Positions 25,365-34,268 of a DNA stretch of 64,000 nucleotides are shown one piece after another. The number at the start of each line of letters is the position of its first letter. Within the stretch, counting starts at the first letter, position 1. The stretch comes from Bryobacterales bacterium (GTDB lineage Bacteria > Acidobacteriota > Terriglobia > Bryobacterales > Bryobacteraceae). Location of the stretch: NCBI GenBank assembly GCA_026954325.1, contig JAIXKK010000157.1, forward strand, positions 24,364 to 88,363, in the 5' to 3' direction. The translations under genes were made by a program, and so were the position numbers. The notes under the pieces are model-generated. The model made no database searches, was not told the origin of the DNA, and saw only the letters and a program-made list of their open reading frames with translations.

Positions 25365-26543
25365 TCAAAACGTCACGGTCTCGCGAGGCGCGCCTCTCAA
25401 CCGCGGGTCGTTCAAGGGGACCAGCGGCCGGGCGCGCAGTTGCCAGAAGAGCGCCGCCAACCACAGGCCGCCAATAGCGACCGGCAGGAGCAGATCCGTA
25501 TAGTGCACTTCCAGCCGTTGCTGGTAGAAGCCGGGCTCGACGACCCAAAACACGTCAACAAAGCGCACAATCAGCATGAAGGCGCACAGCTTCAGCAGCA
25601 GGCCGGCGCGGCGTTTCATGTCCCGCTGCATCATCAGGACAAACGGCAGACAAAAATGAAAGACGATGAGAAAGACCGCAATCGCATTCCAGCCTTTCGC
25701 GAGCCGGCGCAAATACCAGGGGATCTCTTCCGGCAGGTTACCCGCCCAGATGATGATGAACTGCGAGAAGGACAGGTAGGCCCACATGATGGTGAACGCG
25801 AACATCAAATTGCCGAGGTCGTGGAGGTGCTGCTCAGTCACATGGTCGCGCAGCGGCGCGTACCTGGAGAGCAGAATCAGCAGCGCAATAATGAGCGCGA
25901 ACGCCTCCAGAACCTGTCCCATCAGAAACATGGCGCCATAGACGGTGGAGAACCAGTGGGGTTCGATGGACATGATCCAGTCAAAAAAGGCGAATGTCGC
26001 GGTAACCACGAATACCACCAGGCCGGGCGCGCTGAGCGCGCGCATGCGGCCCATCAGCGCGTCATCGCCGGTGCGGTCCTGATCGAGGGACCACTTGCTC
26101 AGCAGGTACGCGTAGAGCGTCCACACCGCGAAGTAAAACACGGCGCGCGCGATGAAGAATGGGACGTTGAGGTAGGCGGCTTTGCTCTGAATATTCGCAT
26201 CATGCACGGCCTCCGGTCCGGCCCACACGTACAGCGTCGCGATGCCCGCCAGGACGGGAATCAGCAGGAGCGCCATGATGGGAATGGTGCGGGCGCCGGC
26301 TTCGCAGAAACGGCGGATAACCATGCCCCACTTGCCGCCCACGGTGTGATGCATCAGCAGGATTCCGAGACAGCCGAGGGGCATTCCCGCCCAGAACAGA
26401 TAGGCGAACAGATATGAGCGCAGGAATTCCGCGCGGTTCGCCTGGAAGGCGGCGAGCGCGCCCAAAGTACCGGCGATGCCGATGACCAGGCTCCACCGCT
26501 GCCATAAGGCGATCTTGTCCATCGCGGGATCGGGGTTGGTCAT
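25365..26543 (-). CDS. actF: Alternative complex III subunit ActF
   Basis: A polytopic membrane protein of 392 residues and about ten helices, a paralogue of ActC in the NrfD-like fold, which takes part in quinol binding and proton coupling in alternative complex III. I chose ATG 26543: it overlaps the ActE stop as ATGA, while an upstream frame continues inside actE. Segments such as LFAYLFWAGMPLGCLGILLM, DWIMSIEPHWFSTVYGAMF and FAFTIMWAYLSFSQFIIIW are characteristic of the family. Confidence 0.93.
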   Translation of the reverse strand: MTNPDPAMDKIALWQRWSLVIGIAGTLGALAAFQANRAEFLRSYLFAYLFWAGMPLGCLGILLMHHTVGGKWGMVIRRFCEAGARTIPIMALLLIPVLAGIATLYVWAGPEAVHDANIQSKAAYLNVPFFIARAVFYFAVWTLYAYLLSKWSLDQDRTGDDALMGRMRALSAPGLVVFVVTATFAFFDWIMSIEPHWFSTVYGAMFLMGQVLEAFALIIALLILLSRYAPLRDHVTEQHLHDLGNLMFAFTIMWAYLSFSQFIIIWAGNLPEEIPWYLRRLAKGWNAIAVFLIVFHFCLPFVLMMQRDMKRRAGLLLKLCAFMLIVRFVDVFWVVEPGFYQQRLEVHYTDLLLPVAIGGLWLAALFWQLRARPLVPLNDPRLRGAPRETVTF

Positions 26544-27148
26544 CGGGAAACCTCCTTCGCGGGCGGCGCGGGCGGCGGAGCTGCGGGCATGCTTTCGAGT
26601 TGTTGCCGTTCGGCGGGCGGCGCATCCGCGAGCTTCGCATTCTGGCTGAGCTGGAGGACGCGAATATACGCAGTGATACGCCACCGGTCATCAGGGGGGA
26701 CGTTCAAAGCGTAACTGGGCATGGCGCCAAAGCCGTTCGTGATCACATCGAAGAAATGTCCGGCCGGCGCGCTACGTAGCTTGCCGGTGTTGTAGTTTGC
26801 CGCCTGGCGGAAGCCGCGCCGCACCACCATGCCGTTCCCATCTCCCACCCGGCCGTGGCACGGCGAGCAATAGATGTTGAACCGCTGCTGCCCTCGCAGG
26901 ACGTCGGCGCGCGTAATGGGGAAAGGAAAGTCCTCGACATCATTGCCGCCGGTTTTTCCCGTATAGCGAGCCTTGTCGATACGCAGTTCGCCGCGCGCCA
27001 CGGTTCCTTCGGGGGCCGGACGCGCGGAACGCCCGTCGCCGAAGAAATCGGTCCCGGCCAGCGGCTTGTAGCGCGGCTGGTTATGCATGTCCTGGCGGCA
27101 TGCGGCAAGCGGCAGAATGAGCAACAGAAGCGCGATTCTAGGCTTCAA
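26540..27148 (-). CDS. actE: Alternative complex III subunit ActE (cytochrome c lipoprotein)
   Basis: A mono-haem cytochrome of 202 residues with a lipoprotein signal (LLLLILPLAACRQD, Cys17). Haem is attached at CSPCH, in NIYCSPCHGRVGDGNGM; a Met for the distal ligand is available in FGAMPSYALNVP. It is the likely electron exit of the complex towards coxB. The Pro/Ala-rich C-terminus is low complexity. The start overlaps the ActD stop by 11 bases and the stop overlaps actF by four. Confidence 0.92.
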   Translation of the reverse strand: MKPRIALLLLILPLAACRQDMHNQPRYKPLAGTDFFGDGRSARPAPEGTVARGELRIDKARYTGKTGGNDVEDFPFPITRADVLRGQQRFNIYCSPCHGRVGDGNGMVVRRGFRQAANYNTGKLRSAPAGHFFDVITNGFGAMPSYALNVPPDDRWRITAYIRVLQLSQNAKLADAPPAERQQLESMPAAPPPAPPAKEVSR

Positions 27149-27689
27149 CTTCCATCACCTCCAGAGGCTTCTGCTGCTCGAGGAACCGGCGCGTGGCGGC
27201 CAGGTCGAACTTCGGATCGGTTGCTTCGATGCAGAGAAAGAACTGATCCCGCGAGGCGCGCTCGAACTGCGGGACGTTGAAGACAGGGTGGTAGGGCTGC
27301 GGCAGTCCGTTCAGGCCAAGCATGGCGACAACAGCCGTCAGCGACGCGATCAGCACCATGCACTCGAAGGTGATAGGGATGTACGCGGGCCAGCTATTGA
27401 GGGGCCGTCCGTCGACAATGTGAGGATAGGCGATGACCGAGATCCACCACATGAGGCCGAATCCTCCGGCCGCTCCCAGCAGTCCGCCGGCGAAAACGAT
27501 CCTCGGCACGCTATTGCCGCGGAAGCCCACTGCTTCGGCCAGCCCCTCCACGGGCATGGGGGCGTAGGCATCCATGTCGCGGTAGCCTTCCGCATGCGCC
27601 TCCCGCGCTGCATCGAGCAACGGTTCAGGGCGGTCAAAGGAAGCCATGAGCCCGTAAAGGCCGCTTTGTCCTTCGTACTCAATCTCCAT
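27138..27689 (-). CDS. actD: Alternative complex III subunit ActD (DUF3341)
   Basis: A 183-residue protein of the DUF3341 family. The sequence GLYGLMASFDRPEPLLDAA leads into a charged segment, then two membrane helices (RIVFAGGLLGAAGGFGLMWW; ITFECMVLIASLTAVVAMLG), and the C-terminal part holds RASRDQFFLCIEATDPKFD, all usual for ActD. It is a peripheral and membrane-anchored structural subunit without cofactors. It overlaps actC by 11 bases and actE by 11 bases. Confidence 0.93.
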   Translation of the reverse strand: MEIEYEGQSGLYGLMASFDRPEPLLDAAREAHAEGYRDMDAYAPMPVEGLAEAVGFRGNSVPRIVFAGGLLGAAGGFGLMWWISVIAYPHIVDGRPLNSWPAYIPITFECMVLIASLTAVVAMLGLNGLPQPYHPVFNVPQFERASRDQFFLCIEATDPKFDLAATRRFLEQQKPLEVMEVEA

Positions 27690-29097
27690 GGGCAGGACTC
27701 GGTTCCTCGGGGTGGACTAAGTGATGCACCACCTCGCGCATTTCGAAAATAGAGATCGCGGGCAATCCGCGTATGAAGAGAAACATCAGGCTAAGGAAGA
27801 CGCCGATGGTTCCGAAGTAAGTGGCCCAATCCCATACGCTGGGATAGTAACGGTTCCAACTCGACGGCAGAAAATCGCGCTCCAGGCTGGTGACGACAAT
27901 CACGAAGCGCTCAAGCCACATGCCCACATTCACGACCAGGGAAATAGCGAAGACCGCCCGGACGTTCATGCGCACGCGGTGCGACCAGAGAGCCTGGGGG
28001 ATGAGAATATTGCAGAGGATCAGGAGGACGAAGGTCCACCAATAGTGGCCGAGCCAGGCGCGGTTCATGTACATGAAGCGCTCATATTGATTCCCGCTGT
28101 ACCAGGCGATGAAGGCTTCCATGCCGTAGCCATAGGCAACGATCAGACCCGTGCCCAGCATCACCTTGGCCATGCACTCGATGTGGCGCATGGTAATGAG
28201 GTCTTCCAGGTGATACCAGCGGCGCACGGGGATGGCGAGTGAAAGCACCATGGCGAATCCCGAGTAAATGGCTCCGGCAACGAAGTAAGGCGGAAAGATC
28301 GTCGTGTGCCAGCCGGGCAGGATGGCAATCGCGAAGTCAAAGCTCACCACGGAGTGCACGGAGACGACGAGCGGCGTGGAGAGCCCGGCCAACAGGAGAT
28401 ACGCTTTCTGGTAGCGCGACCAGTGACGCGCTGATCCGCGCCATCCCATTGCCAGCAGACCGTAGATAGTGCGCGCCACCGGGCCTCTCGCCTTGTCGCG
28501 CATGGTGGCGAGATCGGGAATCAGACCCGTGAACCAGAACAGGAGCGAGACCGTTGCATAGGTGGACACGGCGAACACATCCCAGATGAGCGGACTGCGC
28601 GGCTGGGGCCAGAGCCACATGGTGCTGGGATAAGGCAGCAGCCAGTAGGCGAGCCATGGGCGGCCGAGGTGCAGAATGGGGAACATGGCTGCGCAAGCCA
28701 CGGCGAACAGCGTCATGGCTTCAGAGAAGCGATTGATGGAAGTGCGCCAGTCCTGCTTCAGAAGCAGGAGGATGGCCGATATGAGGGTTCCCGCGTGGCC
28801 GATGCCGATCCACCAGACGAAATTGACAATCGCGAATCCCCATGCAATTGGTATGCGGATGCCCCAGATTCCCACACCGCGAATGAACAACCAGGTGATC
28901 GCCAGCAGGAATACATTGGCCAGCACGAAGCCGCACGCAAACCCGATGAACAGTTGGCGCGGCGTTTTCGTAAAAGGCATGAATACCACGCCGCCGATCT
29001 TGTCCGTGACGGTGCCGTAGTCGTGGCCGGGCCCCAGGACCTTCGCCGGACCGGGGTCGATGCCGGCTGCGGTTGTGGTTGGTTGCTCAATATCCAA
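27679..29097 (-). CDS. actC: Alternative complex III subunit ActC (NrfD-like)
   Basis: A 472-residue integral membrane subunit of the NrfD/PsrC family with about ten helices. It probably forms the quinol-oxidising site together with the Fe-S part of ActB. Typical stretches are WWIGIGHAGTLISAILLLL, FPILHLGRPWLAYWLLPYP and CNILIPQALWSHRVR. The start ATG lies three bases after the ActB stop. Confidence 0.95.
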   Translation of the reverse strand: MDIEQPTTTAAGIDPGPAKVLGPGHDYGTVTDKIGGVVFMPFTKTPRQLFIGFACGFVLANVFLLAITWLFIRGVGIWGIRIPIAWGFAIVNFVWWIGIGHAGTLISAILLLLKQDWRTSINRFSEAMTLFAVACAAMFPILHLGRPWLAYWLLPYPSTMWLWPQPRSPLIWDVFAVSTYATVSLLFWFTGLIPDLATMRDKARGPVARTIYGLLAMGWRGSARHWSRYQKAYLLLAGLSTPLVVSVHSVVSFDFAIAILPGWHTTIFPPYFVAGAIYSGFAMVLSLAIPVRRWYHLEDLITMRHIECMAKVMLGTGLIVAYGYGMEAFIAWYSGNQYERFMYMNRAWLGHYWWTFVLLILCNILIPQALWSHRVRMNVRAVFAISLVVNVGMWLERFVIVVTSLERDFLPSSWNRYYPSVWDWATYFGTIGVFLSLMFLFIRGLPAISIFEMREVVHHLVHPEEPSPAHGD

Positions 29098-29100
29098 GGC

Positions 29101-32058
29101 TCACCCTTTCTCCAAGTCCGGATTCGGATTGCGCAAACGGGCCAGGTAAGTGGTGCGCGGGCGGGTGTTGAGTTCTTCGAGCAGCGCGTACTTGCGTTTT
29201 TGGCCGGCCCGCCGCGTCAGTTCGCTCTTGGGATCGTTGAGATCGCCAAACACGATGGCCTGCGCCGGGCAAGCCTGCTGGCAGGCGGTGAGGATTTCTC
29301 CGTCCCTCACCTGGCGGTCCTGCTTTTCGGCCTCGATCTTGGCCCGGCTGATACGCTGAATGCAGTAACTGCATTTCTCCATCACGCCGCGGCTGCGCAC
29401 GGTCACATCGGGATTGCGCACGCCATAGAGGCTTCGTGTATTCCAATCGGAGTAAAGATAGAAATTGAACCTGCGTACCTTATAGGGACAGTTATTCGAA
29501 CAATACCGCGTGCCCACGCAGCGGTTGTAGACCATTTCATTCAGGCCTTCCGCGCTATGCACGGTGGCGGCCACCGGACACACCAGTTCGCAGTGCGCAT
29601 ACTCACAGTGCATGCACGGCACGGGCTGGTAGTAGATTTCTGGGTCGTCCAGGGGGCCCGAGAAGTAGCGGTCCACGCGAATCCAGTTCATGTGGCGCCC
29701 CTTCGCCACCTCCTCTTTCCCCACAATGGCGATATTGTTCTCCGCCTGGCACGCCACCATGCACGCCTCGCAGCCGGTGCACGCCGTGAGATCGATGGAC
29801 ATGCCCCACTTGTAGCCGCGGTACTCCAGGATCGGGAACAGCGTGGTCTGCTCTTCGACACGCTTCTCTTCCGGCCGCGCGAACCCGGGATCCTTGTGAT
29901 ACTCGCCGAAGGTGGCCACACGGAAGGGATCTCGCTCCTCCATGGTTTGGGCAATCTGGCGGGTGGCAAATGAATAGCCGCCCGATACGCGGGAAACCGC
30001 GACACCCGGGGAATGCCACGGAGCGCTGCCCGTCCGCAGCGCGTAGGCGTTGAATCCGATGCGATTGGCGACGCGGCCCGCGCGTGTCCGGCCGTATCCG
30101 AAATGGATGGTGATGGAATCATCCGCCTGTCCGGCCTGCACCCACACCGGTCCTTTTACGGACCGTCCGTCCAGCGTGAGTTGCACAGTGTCCCCGGTGT
30201 TGGCCTGGAGACTCTGCGCGGTCTTGGGCGACATCCACACCGCGTTATCCCAGGTCATGGTGTTCTGTTGCTTGGGAAGTTCCTGAAGCCAGGAGTTGTT
30301 GGAAAACGCGCCATCTCCGATTGTGGGGTCGGGACGGAAGACGACTTCCAGGCCCCGTGCCGGTGCCGGCGAGGGAGCGGGGATCTTCGCCGCGGGCGGT
30401 GTCTTCTCCGGGAATGCGGTGCCCGCGATCACGCCGTCGTGCAGGGAAATCCGCCAGTAGTCATCGAAATCCGGCGTGCCGCGCCGCGCCCGCCAGTAGC
30501 CGCTGACAGTATCGTGCGAGGACCGGTCGCCGTGATTCAGCAGCACGTTCATGACGTCATGGAACGTCTTGCCGCCGTAGATTGGCTCGATCAGTGGTTG
30601 GATGATGGAGACCGTGCCGTCCCATGCGCGCGCATCGCTCCAGGATTCGAGGTAGTGGGCCTCCGGCACATGCCACTGGCACCATGCCGCGGTCTCGTTA
30701 CTGTACAGGCCCGCGTGGAAGCGCGTCTTCACTTTCTGCATCGCGCCGAGAAATCCAAGGTCGGCGGGCGCATCGTAGACCGGGTTGCCCCCCAGGATGA
30801 GCAGGGCGCTCACGGCGCCGCTGCGCATGTCCTGGACCAACTCCGTCAGGGACGCCAATTGATCGGCCGGATTCGCCTCCACACGATCGGTGTAGGTCAC
30901 GGTCTTGCCCGCGTTGCCCAGCACCTGATTCATGGCATGAGCAATGGCGTGCACACGCGGCGGCTGGAAAGCGCCGGCAATCACCATGCCCGCGCCGCGG
31001 TGGGAGTCGAGATCCTTGGCGATCGCGGCCACGCTGCTCACGGGATGGGCGCCGCCTGGCGCGTCCATCTTCAGTTCGCGCGCCAGGGCCGCGGCAAAGG
31101 CTTCCACCTCGCCCGCGCGCATACGGAAGCGGTGTTCCGCCATGCCGCCGGTAATCGAGGGCGTGCTCTCGGCCACGTACAACCGGGGCGCTTCCGCCGT
31201 GCCGCTCTCGGCTGCCTTACGGCGACTGGTGGAATAGTCGCGCATGTAGCGCAGACTACCCGGCGTCGTCCAATAGAGAAAATCCGCGTCAAGGGAGACG
31301 ATCCGGCTTGCGCGGTCGAAGTGGTAGAGCGTGTTTAGCGGCGCGCCGAAGGCGGCCACCGAACCCCTATATTCCGCCAGTGCGCCGCAGGGCTCCCACT
31401 GGTGCCATCTGGCTTCCGGAAACGCGGTGAGGAATTCCTGAATCTGCGCCGCCAGTGTTGGAGAGGTGACCGTACCCGAGAGAATGCGGAAGCCCGCGCC
31501 TTTCTTCAGGCCCGCCTCCTCCCGCGCGCTCGCCAGGGCCGTGATCATCGAACCCCAGACGCTGATTCCGCCGTCATGCGTCACCGTTTGGGAACGGTCG
31601 GGGTCATAGAGCGTCAGCACGCTGGCCTGCATGTCTATATCGGTGGCGCCGAGACTCTCGGGATGGTCCGGATTGCCCTCGACCTTGGTGGGCCTTCCCA
31701 GGTGGCTCTCCACCAGCACGCCCTTGGCGATACCCGCGCGGCAAAAGGCCGAGGCATAGAACATGGCCTTACCCGGTACGTACTCCTCGGGTTGCCGCAC
31801 GTAGGGCACAATTACTTCCTTGGGCTGTTTTGTACAGGCTGAGGCGCCGGCGAAGGCCAGCGATGCTCCCATCAGAGTGAGGAACCGGCGGCGGGACGAA
31901 GGACTGTTCCAATCGGGAGTACGGTTGGGGAATTCATCCTCGACGAAGGCACGGAATTCGGGCGTATCCGCTACTTCCTCAAAACCGCGCCAATACCGCG
32001 TCCCCGATCCTTCCGTCAACCTGCGCCGTAACTCGTCAAAATTGATAGTGGTTCCCAT
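29101..32058 (-). CDS. actB: Alternative complex III subunit ActB (Fe-S and molybdopterin-like)
   Basis: The 985-residue periplasmic core subunit. A twin-arginine leader sits inside the N-terminal region (SSRRRFLTLMGASLAFAGASA, RRR 56-58). Residues up to about 700 resemble a molybdopterin oxidoreductase fold that is thought not to bind the cofactor in this complex. The C-terminal third is an NrfC-like ferredoxin with cluster blocks CTGCEACMVAC, CMHCEYAHCELVCP, CVGTRYCSNNCP, CSYCIQ and CQQACP, giving four clusters. They pass electrons from quinol to the haems. The gene starts three bases after actA. Confidence 0.95.
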   Translation of the reverse strand: MGTTINFDELRRRLTEGSGTRYWRGFEEVADTPEFRAFVEDEFPNRTPDWNSPSSRRRFLTLMGASLAFAGASACTKQPKEVIVPYVRQPEEYVPGKAMFYASAFCRAGIAKGVLVESHLGRPTKVEGNPDHPESLGATDIDMQASVLTLYDPDRSQTVTHDGGISVWGSMITALASAREEAGLKKGAGFRILSGTVTSPTLAAQIQEFLTAFPEARWHQWEPCGALAEYRGSVAAFGAPLNTLYHFDRASRIVSLDADFLYWTTPGSLRYMRDYSTSRRKAAESGTAEAPRLYVAESTPSITGGMAEHRFRMRAGEVEAFAAALARELKMDAPGGAHPVSSVAAIAKDLDSHRGAGMVIAGAFQPPRVHAIAHAMNQVLGNAGKTVTYTDRVEANPADQLASLTELVQDMRSGAVSALLILGGNPVYDAPADLGFLGAMQKVKTRFHAGLYSNETAAWCQWHVPEAHYLESWSDARAWDGTVSIIQPLIEPIYGGKTFHDVMNVLLNHGDRSSHDTVSGYWRARRGTPDFDDYWRISLHDGVIAGTAFPEKTPPAAKIPAPSPAPARGLEVVFRPDPTIGDGAFSNNSWLQELPKQQNTMTWDNAVWMSPKTAQSLQANTGDTVQLTLDGRSVKGPVWVQAGQADDSITIHFGYGRTRAGRVANRIGFNAYALRTGSAPWHSPGVAVSRVSGGYSFATRQIAQTMEERDPFRVATFGEYHKDPGFARPEEKRVEEQTTLFPILEYRGYKWGMSIDLTACTGCEACMVACQAENNIAIVGKEEVAKGRHMNWIRVDRYFSGPLDDPEIYYQPVPCMHCEYAHCELVCPVAATVHSAEGLNEMVYNRCVGTRYCSNNCPYKVRRFNFYLYSDWNTRSLYGVRNPDVTVRSRGVMEKCSYCIQRISRAKIEAEKQDRQVRDGEILTACQQACPAQAIVFGDLNDPKSELTRRAGQKRKYALLEELNTRPRTTYLARLRNPNPDLEKG

Positions 32059-32061
32059 GAT

Positions 32062-32711
32062 TTACCGGTGGCACGTCACGCAATCAGTGAGGCTCTGAAC
32101 TTTGTATTCAGCCATCAGGCGGCGGCCTAACTCCATCTGGTTGCCTGGAGCCTTGTATGTCATATTGAATACTTCCTCCCTTGGCCGAACATACTTTGCC
32201 GGGTTGCGATGGCATTCCACGCACCACTGCATGTAAAGCGTGTTGACCTTGTAGGTGAGCGGCATCAGATCCACGCGTCCGTGACAGGTGGAGCACCCGA
32301 TTCCCTTGTAGACATGGATGCTGTGATCGAAATAGACGAAATCCGGCAAGTCATACACACGCGTCCATGAAGAGATTGCCCGGTGCGGTAACTGGCTCGA
32401 ACCGGTTCCAGTATCTCGGCGTTGGTCCAGATTTGCGAATGGCAGTTCATGCAGGTCGCGGTGGGCGGTAATCCGGCGAAAGGGGAAACCTCGACGGAGG
32501 TGTGGCAGTAACGGCAATCGATACCATCGTCAGTGACGTGGTGCTTATGGCTGAAGGGAACGGGTTGCTGGCGCGCGACACCGACATCGGTGATGTACGA
32601 GCCCTGATCGATCCTGTAGGAGGCCCACAGCAGCCCGCCGATTCCGAGCAATACGGCGGCGATAGTGATGTTTGCCAGGCTGTTAGCGCTACGATGGAAG
32701 ATCTGTGCCAA
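32062..32711 (-). CDS. actA: Alternative complex III subunit ActA, pentahaem cytochrome (frameshifted)
   Basis: The first gene of the operon, from TTG 32711, with one membrane helix (ANITIAAVLLGIGGLLWA). The open frame breaks near 32370; adding one T joins SYRTGQSL to WTRVYDLPDF, the normal ActA sequence. After repair there are five haem sites (CRYCH, CMNCH, CSTCH, CVECH, CVTCH), as expected for the pentahaem subunit, and about 217 residues. ActA carries electrons out of the complex. A real null mutation here would disable the whole respiratory chain, so a sequencing error is the more likely explanation. Confidence 0.88.
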
Positions 32712-32772
32712 TTCGTGATCCCAGGTCTTTTTGATTGTAAAATTCAGCGCATAAGGAAAAGATAAAGCGCGC

Positions 32773-32802
32773 GTTATAGCTTTCTTAATGCAGTTCGTTG
32801 AA
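32773..32802 (-). promoter_or_regulatory. Candidate promoter of the act-cox operon
   Basis: On the minus strand TATAAC (32778-32773) matches five of six -10 bases, with a weak TTCAAC (32802-32797) 18 bases before it. It lies about 62 bases upstream of the ActA start in an AT-rich gap. The divergent small gene at 32848 shares this 136-base region. Confidence 0.2.
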
Positions 32803-32847
32803 TCATGTTCTTCCGGCCGATCATCATCAGGGTAGAGGAGTTACGAA

Positions 32848-33099
32848 ATGGTAGACCGGCTGGAATACTCTCTTTTCACTCTTGATGAAATGGCGAGCCT
32901 GCTCGACCATTCGCCATTCTCGGCCGGGACGGCGAGCGCGCTCGAACACGTCCAGAGCGCCCGCATTTCCCTGTTGGGGGGAATGCCTCTGGAATTCATG
33001 TTGAACCTGAGGATGTTGAGTGAAGCGGTTGAGAGGATCCCCGATGCGAGTACCCGTCAGTCCGCCGTCCACATCCTCGGCCGGCTTCCCCGCGAGTAA
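32848..33099 (+). CDS. Small hypothetical protein
   Basis: 83 residues, ATG 32848, with a strong AGAGGAG site eight bases upstream, which is the main reason to trust it. The protein is soluble and mostly helical (FTLDEMASLLDHSPFSAG; LEFMLNLRMLSEAVERI), with no signal, Cys pairs or recognised motif. The reverse strand of the same bases is also open, but it is Arg/Gln-rich and lacks a ribosome site. It is divergent from the act-cox operon and ends one base before a convergent receiver gene, so it could be a regulator-linked small protein, but its function is unknown. Confidence 0.6.
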   Translation: MVDRLEYSLFTLDEMASLLDHSPFSAGTASALEHVQSARISLLGGMPLEFMLNLRMLSEAVERIPDASTRQSAVHILGRLPRE

Positions 33100-33100
33100 C

Positions 33101-33526
33101 TCAATCGCCCGCTGTTCCGCCGCGCTTGTGAAGAACGGTCTCGATGTTTGCCAGCAGCACCTCCATGCTGAAAGGCTTGGTCAGGCACAGATCGGCGCCG
33201 GCTTGGAGGGCCTCCGAGTTGTCATGCTCCCATCCACGGAGCGAGATGACAATAATTGCCAGCGCTTCGAAGTCCCGGCGCATCGCCTTGCACGCTTGAA
33301 TCCCCCCTATTCCCGGCATGTTCAAATCCAGCAGCACAACGTCGGCCGGCGCCTCTCGCATGGCCAGCAGAGCTTCCTCGCCGCTGGTTGCTTGCCGGGT
33401 TTCGTGGCCGGCCAGATGCAAGGCGATCTGGACAGCCTTACGGAATCGCGGCTCGTCATCAACTATAAGGATTGCAGCCAACAGCGTACCCCGCGCCAGG
33501 TGCGGACTGGCTTCGCAACGATTCAC
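33101..33526 (-). CDS. Stand-alone response-regulator receiver protein
   Basis: A single receiver domain with no output domain. Conserved positions are the acidic pair in LIVDDEPRF, the phosphorylated Asp in VVLLDLNMPG, Ser in IIVISLRG and Lys in LCLTKPF. GTG 33526 gives 141 residues; a TTG 15 codons later would start at the domain itself (AAILIVDD). Such receivers relay phosphate or control a partner by binding. The gene lies 38 bases after the neighbouring KdpE-like gene on the same strand, suggesting the sensor kinase upstream may phosphorylate both. Confidence 0.88.
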   Translation of the reverse strand: MNRCEASPHLARGTLLAAILIVDDEPRFRKAVQIALHLAGHETRQATSGEEALLAMREAPADVVLLDLNMPGIGGIQACKAMRRDFEALAIIVISLRGWEHDNSEALQAGADLCLTKPFSMEVLLANIETVLHKRGGTAGD

Positions 33527-33563
33527 TATAATGAGCCGGCGTTAAGAAATGATAAAGATCGTA

Positions 33564-34268
33564 TTATGGATTTCCTGAGGCTTCCGGAGAATCCGCGAAG
33601 CTGTAGCCTTCGGAAGGTTCGGTGAGAATGTAACGCGGGTTGGAGGGATCGGGCTCGATCTTTTTTCGCAACTGGTTGATGAACACACGCAGATATTCCA
33701 CTTCGTCGCCGTAATCCGGGCCCCAAACCGCCTGAAGCAGGCGGCGGTGGGAAACTACCTTCCCGGCATTCGAAACCAGGTAGCGCAGAATGGCGAACTC
33801 TTTTGCGGTAAGGTGCACCTTCGCGTCGGGGCCAATTACCTCATGCGTTTCAAAATCAATCCGCGTTCCCTCAAGCGACAAAACCCTCGGACTCTTACGC
33901 ACGGAACTGCGCCGGGCCACGGCCCGGATGCGCGCTATCAGTTCTTCCACGCCGAATGGCTTGGTAAGGTAGTCATCCGCGCCGGCTTCGAGCGCCGCCA
34001 CCTTTTCGAATTCCGCCCTTTTCACCGATACTACAATAACGGAGACCTCGGAACTGTCGCGAATACCGCGGCAAATTTCGAGACCGCTCAGGTCCGGCAG
34101 GTTGAGATCCAGCAAAACCAGGTCAGGCGGGTGTTCGCGAACCTTTTGCAGCGCCTCTTCACCGTTCCAGGCGTCATCCACCTCGTAGCCCCGCGCCACG
34201 AGGGCGGCTCGTAACACCCGGCGAGCCTGCGAATCGTCGTCTACGATCAAAATCTTCAGATTGTTCAT
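33564..34268 (-). CDS. OmpR/KdpE-like DNA-binding response regulator
   Basis: A 234-residue transcription factor. The receiver domain has LIVDDDSQARR, Asp in LVLLDLNLPD and Lys in YLTKPFGVEELIARIRA; the C-terminal winged helix has HLTAKEFAILRYLVSNAGKV and the block VFINQLRKKIEPDPSNPRY, ending in a typical KdpE-like YSFAD. Start ATG 34268 overlaps the kinase stop as ATGA, so the two are translated together. No kdpFABC potassium pump is in the window, so the targets are open; the neighbouring act-cox operon is one candidate by position only. Confidence 0.93.
   Translation of the reverse strand: MNNLKILIVDDDSQARRVLRAALVARGYEVDDAWNGEEALQKVREHPPDLVLLDLNLPDLSGLEICRGIRDSSEVSVIVVSVKRAEFEKVAALEAGADDYLTKPFGVEELIARIRAVARRSSVRKSPRVLSLEGTRIDFETHEVIGPDAKVHLTAKEFAILRYLVSNAGKVVSHRRLLQAVWGPDYGDEVEYLRVFINQLRKKIEPDPSNPRYILTEPSEGYSFADSPEASGNP

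Noticed and set aside
28669..31338. Two plus-strand open frames of about 430-440 codons opposite actC and actB
   Set aside because: The minus strand encodes conserved respiratory subunits; the plus-strand text is rich in His, Arg, Ala and Gly with no motif.
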